DNA from: Chloroflexota bacterium
GTDB lineage: Bacteria; Chloroflexota; Anaerolineae; Promineifilales; Promineifilaceae
Direction of reading: 5' to 3'
DNA: 7,145 nucleotides
NCBI GenBank assembly: GCA_024278255.1
Contig: JAJRTP010000180.1
Span: forward strand, 1 to 7,145
This document shows, piece by piece, positions 5,354 through 7,145 of the stretch. A model generated the notes under the pieces. It worked only from the letters and a program-made list of their open reading frames with translations. It searched no databases and was not told the DNA's origin. Position 1 is the first letter of the stretch, and every line of letters begins with the position of its first letter. The translations under genes and the position numbers were made by a program.

Positions 5354-7145
5354 TTACCCTTTCAGCTCGAGCCAATTTCGGCCGATGCTGTCATCCACTT
5401 TCAGCGGCACGTCCAGCTTGAAGGCAGCAGACATGGTTTCTACGACCAACGGCCGTATCATCCCCATCTCCTCCTCCGGCACTTCCAGCACTAATTCATC
5501 ATGTACCTGCAGCAACATCTTCGCCCCATACAGCCGTAACTTTTCGTGCAGATTCAGCATAGCAATCTTGATAATATCTGCCGCCGTGCCCTGAATGGGA
5601 TGATTCACCGCCTCCCGCTCCGCCCGCAAATATGCCTGTCGGTTGCTGCCCGTCATCGGCTGCTTAAACACCGGGAAGTAGCGCCGCCGCCCCAGCAGCG
5701 TTTCCACGTACCCCTGTTCCTTCGCCAGCCGCTTCGTCTCGTCCAGATAGCCCTGAATGCCGGGAAAACGAGCAAAATATTCCCGGATGTAGTTCTCCGC
5801 TTCAGCCAATGTCAGCTCAGAATCCCGCGCCAGCCGGAACGCACCCATGCCATAAATCAGGCCAAAGTTGACCGCTTTGGCGAAACGGCGCTGGTTGTAC
5901 GTCACCTCCGCCACGGGAATGCCATAAACGGCCGCCGCCGTGGCGCTGTGTACGTCTTCCCCCAGCCGGAACGCTTCCAGCAGCGCCTCATCCTGGCTGA
6001 TGTGGGCCAGAATGCGTAACTCTACCTGGGAATAATCCGCCGCCAGGAAGAGATGCCCCGGTTTGGCCACAAAGCCGCGCCGGATTTGCTGGCCTACTTC
6101 ACTGCGGATGGGGATGTTTTGCAGGTTGGGGTTGCTGCTGGCGATGCGCCCGGTGATAGCCCCGGTCTGGTTGAAGCTGGTGTGGATACGGCCGTCCGTC
6201 CCCACCATCTGCGGCAAAGCGTCCACATACGTGCTTTTCAGCTTACCCAACTCCCGGTACTCAATAATGCGGGTAATCATTCCCGTCTGCGCTTCCCGTT
6301 CCGTCTGCATCATCTCCAGCAGCACGTTATTCGCCGTAGAAAAATGGCCGCTTTTTGTCTTTTTCAGCCCTTCCCTGGGGTATTGCAGCTTATTAAACAG
6401 CACGTCGCTCAACTGCTGCGTTGAATTGATGTTAAACGGCTCCCCGGCAATCTCGTGGATTTCCCGCTCTAACGCCGCCATCCGCGCCGCCAAATCCTGG
6501 GACATCTGACGGAAGAAAGCCACGTCCACACCAATCCCAGCCATCTCCATCTCTGCCAACACGGGGATGAGGGGCAGTTCTAATTCCAGAATACGCTGCT
6601 GGTTTTTGGCTTCGATTTCCTTCTGCAAGGGTGGAATGAGACGCAGGGTGATGTCGGCATCGGCTGCACCATAAGGGGCGGCTTCTTCAATGGGGACTTC
6701 GGAAAACGGCCGTTGCTTCTTCCCCTTGCCAATCAGCGTATTGATCTCTTTCATCTCAATCCCCAGCCGGTGAAAGGCCAGGTTTTTCAGCCCCTTGTGC
6801 TTACTGGCCGGGTCCGTCAACCATTCGGCAATCATCGTGTCAAAGGTGATGGGGGAGACGGTCAGGCCATAGCGCCGCAGAATGGTGTAATCATACTTGG
6901 CATTGTGGGCTGCCTTGCCGATTGCCGGGTTGGTCAGTGACGGCCGTAACCCATCCAACACCATCTGCAAAGGCAACTGCCCCTCCGCCAACTCCGGCGC
7001 CCCGGCAAACAACGACATTTGCCCCGTCTCGCTCTGTGTCTCGCTGGACAGATGCCCTACTGGAATGTAATATCCCGTCCCCGGTTCCATCGCCAGACAA
7101 ATGCCTACTAATTCGGCCGTCATCTTATTCAGACCAGTCGTCTCC
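5354..7145 (-). CDS. polA: DNA polymerase I, exonuclease and polymerase domains (N-terminus outside window)
   Basis: The frame runs off the right edge: before the ATG at 7123 it reads ETTGLNK, the Exo I motif (DTETTGL), so that ATG is internal. About 597 of the usual ~900 codons are present; the 5' nuclease domain is outside. The 3'-5' exonuclease looks active: Exo I Glu, Exo II AHNAKYD (near 6885-6910) and Exo III YGAADAD (near 6656-6676) keep their acidic residues, unlike Taq polymerase. Polymerase motif A is DYSQVELRILAHIS (Asp codon 6037-6035), motif B RRFAKAVNFGLIYG (about 5845-5890, Phe at the position that disfavours dideoxynucleotides) and motif C VHDELVLEVP (Asp and Glu codons 5500-5495). 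The enzyme fills gaps in repair and Okazaki-fragment processing. A ~23-residue insert in the exonuclease domain carries QMSLF, like a beta-clamp-binding peptide. The gene ends in TAA, 33 bases before the next gene on the same strand. Confidence 0.97.
   Translation of the reverse strand, partial: ETTGLNKMTAELVGICLAMEPGTGYYIPVGHLSSETQSETGQMSLFAGAPELAEGQLPLQMVLDGLRPSLTNPAIGKAAHNAKYDYTILRRYGLTVSPITFDTMIAEWLTDPASKHKGLKNLAFHRLGIEMKEINTLIGKGKKQRPFSEVPIEEAAPYGAADADITLRLIPPLQKEIEAKNQQRILELELPLIPVLAEMEMAGIGVDVAFFRQMSQDLAARMAALEREIHEIAGEPFNINSTQQLSDVLFNKLQYPREGLKKTKSGHFSTANNVLLEMMQTEREAQTGMITRIIEYRELGKLKSTYVDALPQMVGTDGRIHTSFNQTGAITGRIASSNPNLQNIPIRSEVGQQIRRGFVAKPGHLFLAADYSQVELRILAHISQDEALLEAFRLGEDVHSATAAAVYGIPVAEVTYNQRRFAKAVNFGLIYGMGAFRLARDSELTLAEAENYIREYFARFPGIQGYLDETKRLAKEQGYVETLLGRRRYFPVFKQPMTGSNRQAYLRAEREAVNHPIQGTAADIIKIAMLNLHEKLRLYGAKMLLQVHDELVLEVPEEEMGMIRPLVVETMSAAFKLDVPLKVDDSIGRNWLELKG

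Larger units (their letters stand above)
209..7120. repeat. Dispersed palindrome ACGGCCGT, 21 copies (extended form ACGGCCGTATC)
   Basis: Exact copies start at 209, 547, 862, 1548, 1787, 1825, 1982, 2056, 2297, 2336, 2417, 2641, 3132, 4238, 4352, 4452, 4712, 5449, 6188, 6706 and 6940. One-base variants (GCGGCCGT or TCGGCCGT) start at 508, 1261, 1966 and 7113. Base composition predicts about 0.1-0.2 copies in this length. Nine copies extend to ACGGCCGTATC: seven in + orientation (209, 1548, 2297, 2417, 3132, 4452, 5449) and two in - orientation (cores 862, 6188). All 21 lie inside genes and are read in all three frames: as Thr-Ala-Val (9 copies), x-Gly-Arg (6) or Arg-Pro (6). The function is unknown. 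Confidence 0.9.

Noticed and set aside
5546..6019. Long open frame on the plus strand over polA
   Set aside because: It lies antisense to the conserved polymerase motifs, has no recognisable domain and no ribosome site.
7121..7123. ATG as the start of polA
   Set aside because: Codons upstream of it read ETTGLNK, the conserved Exo I motif, so this Met is internal and the gene continues past the edge.

Overview
The window is a GC-rich bacterial chromosome segment with seven protein-coding loci and almost no intergenic space. There are no RNA genes, CRISPR arrays or insertion sequences that I can see, and no gene-free stretch longer than 82 bases. The secreted protein's Thr/Pro linkers (a TPTPTPTATP run), the Rpn/DUF4351 nuclease-like gene and leaderless-looking promoters suggest a Chloroflexota (Anaerolineae-like) genome. 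That assignment is inference only, because no marker gene was compared.

Layout. Positions 1-561 (+) hold the 3' part of a class I SAM-dependent methyltransferase, cut by the window edge. Positions 571-1195 (+) are a self-contained type II toxin-antitoxin operon (Phd/YefM-type antitoxin, RelE/ParE-type toxin, 8-base overlap) with its own promoter. Positions 1227-2159 (+) are a TIGR01777-type SDR epimerase gene split by an in-frame TAA at 1962-1964; its C-terminal domain remains intact in frame after the stop. Positions 2207-4369 (+) encode a 720-residue predicted lipoprotein with a lysyl oxidase domain. It has the copper-binding HxHxH motif and both residues that would form the lysine tyrosylquinone cofactor. 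Positions 4376-5320 (-) encode an Rpn-like PD-(D/E)XK protein with a DUF4351-like tail, and 5354 to the right edge (-) is most of DNA polymerase I. The + and - blocks converge at 4370-4375 with 6 bases between stop codons.

The genes do not form one pathway. polA and the Rpn-like gene are adjacent on one strand and may be co-transcribed. The TA pair is an autonomous module. The lysyl oxidase stands alone and probably acts outside the cytoplasm.

The strongest signal not explained by genes is the palindrome ACGGCCGT, which I counted 21 times in 7.1 kb where about 0.1-0.2 would be expected by chance. It lies in every gene, on both coding strands and in all three reading frames. Nine copies extend to an oriented 11-mer, ACGGCCGTATC. 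This resembles a genome-wide dispersed motif such as cyanobacterial HIP1 or an uptake sequence. Other points of interest are a possible leaderless promoter pattern at three genes and a beta-clamp-like pentapeptide in the Pol I exonuclease domain.
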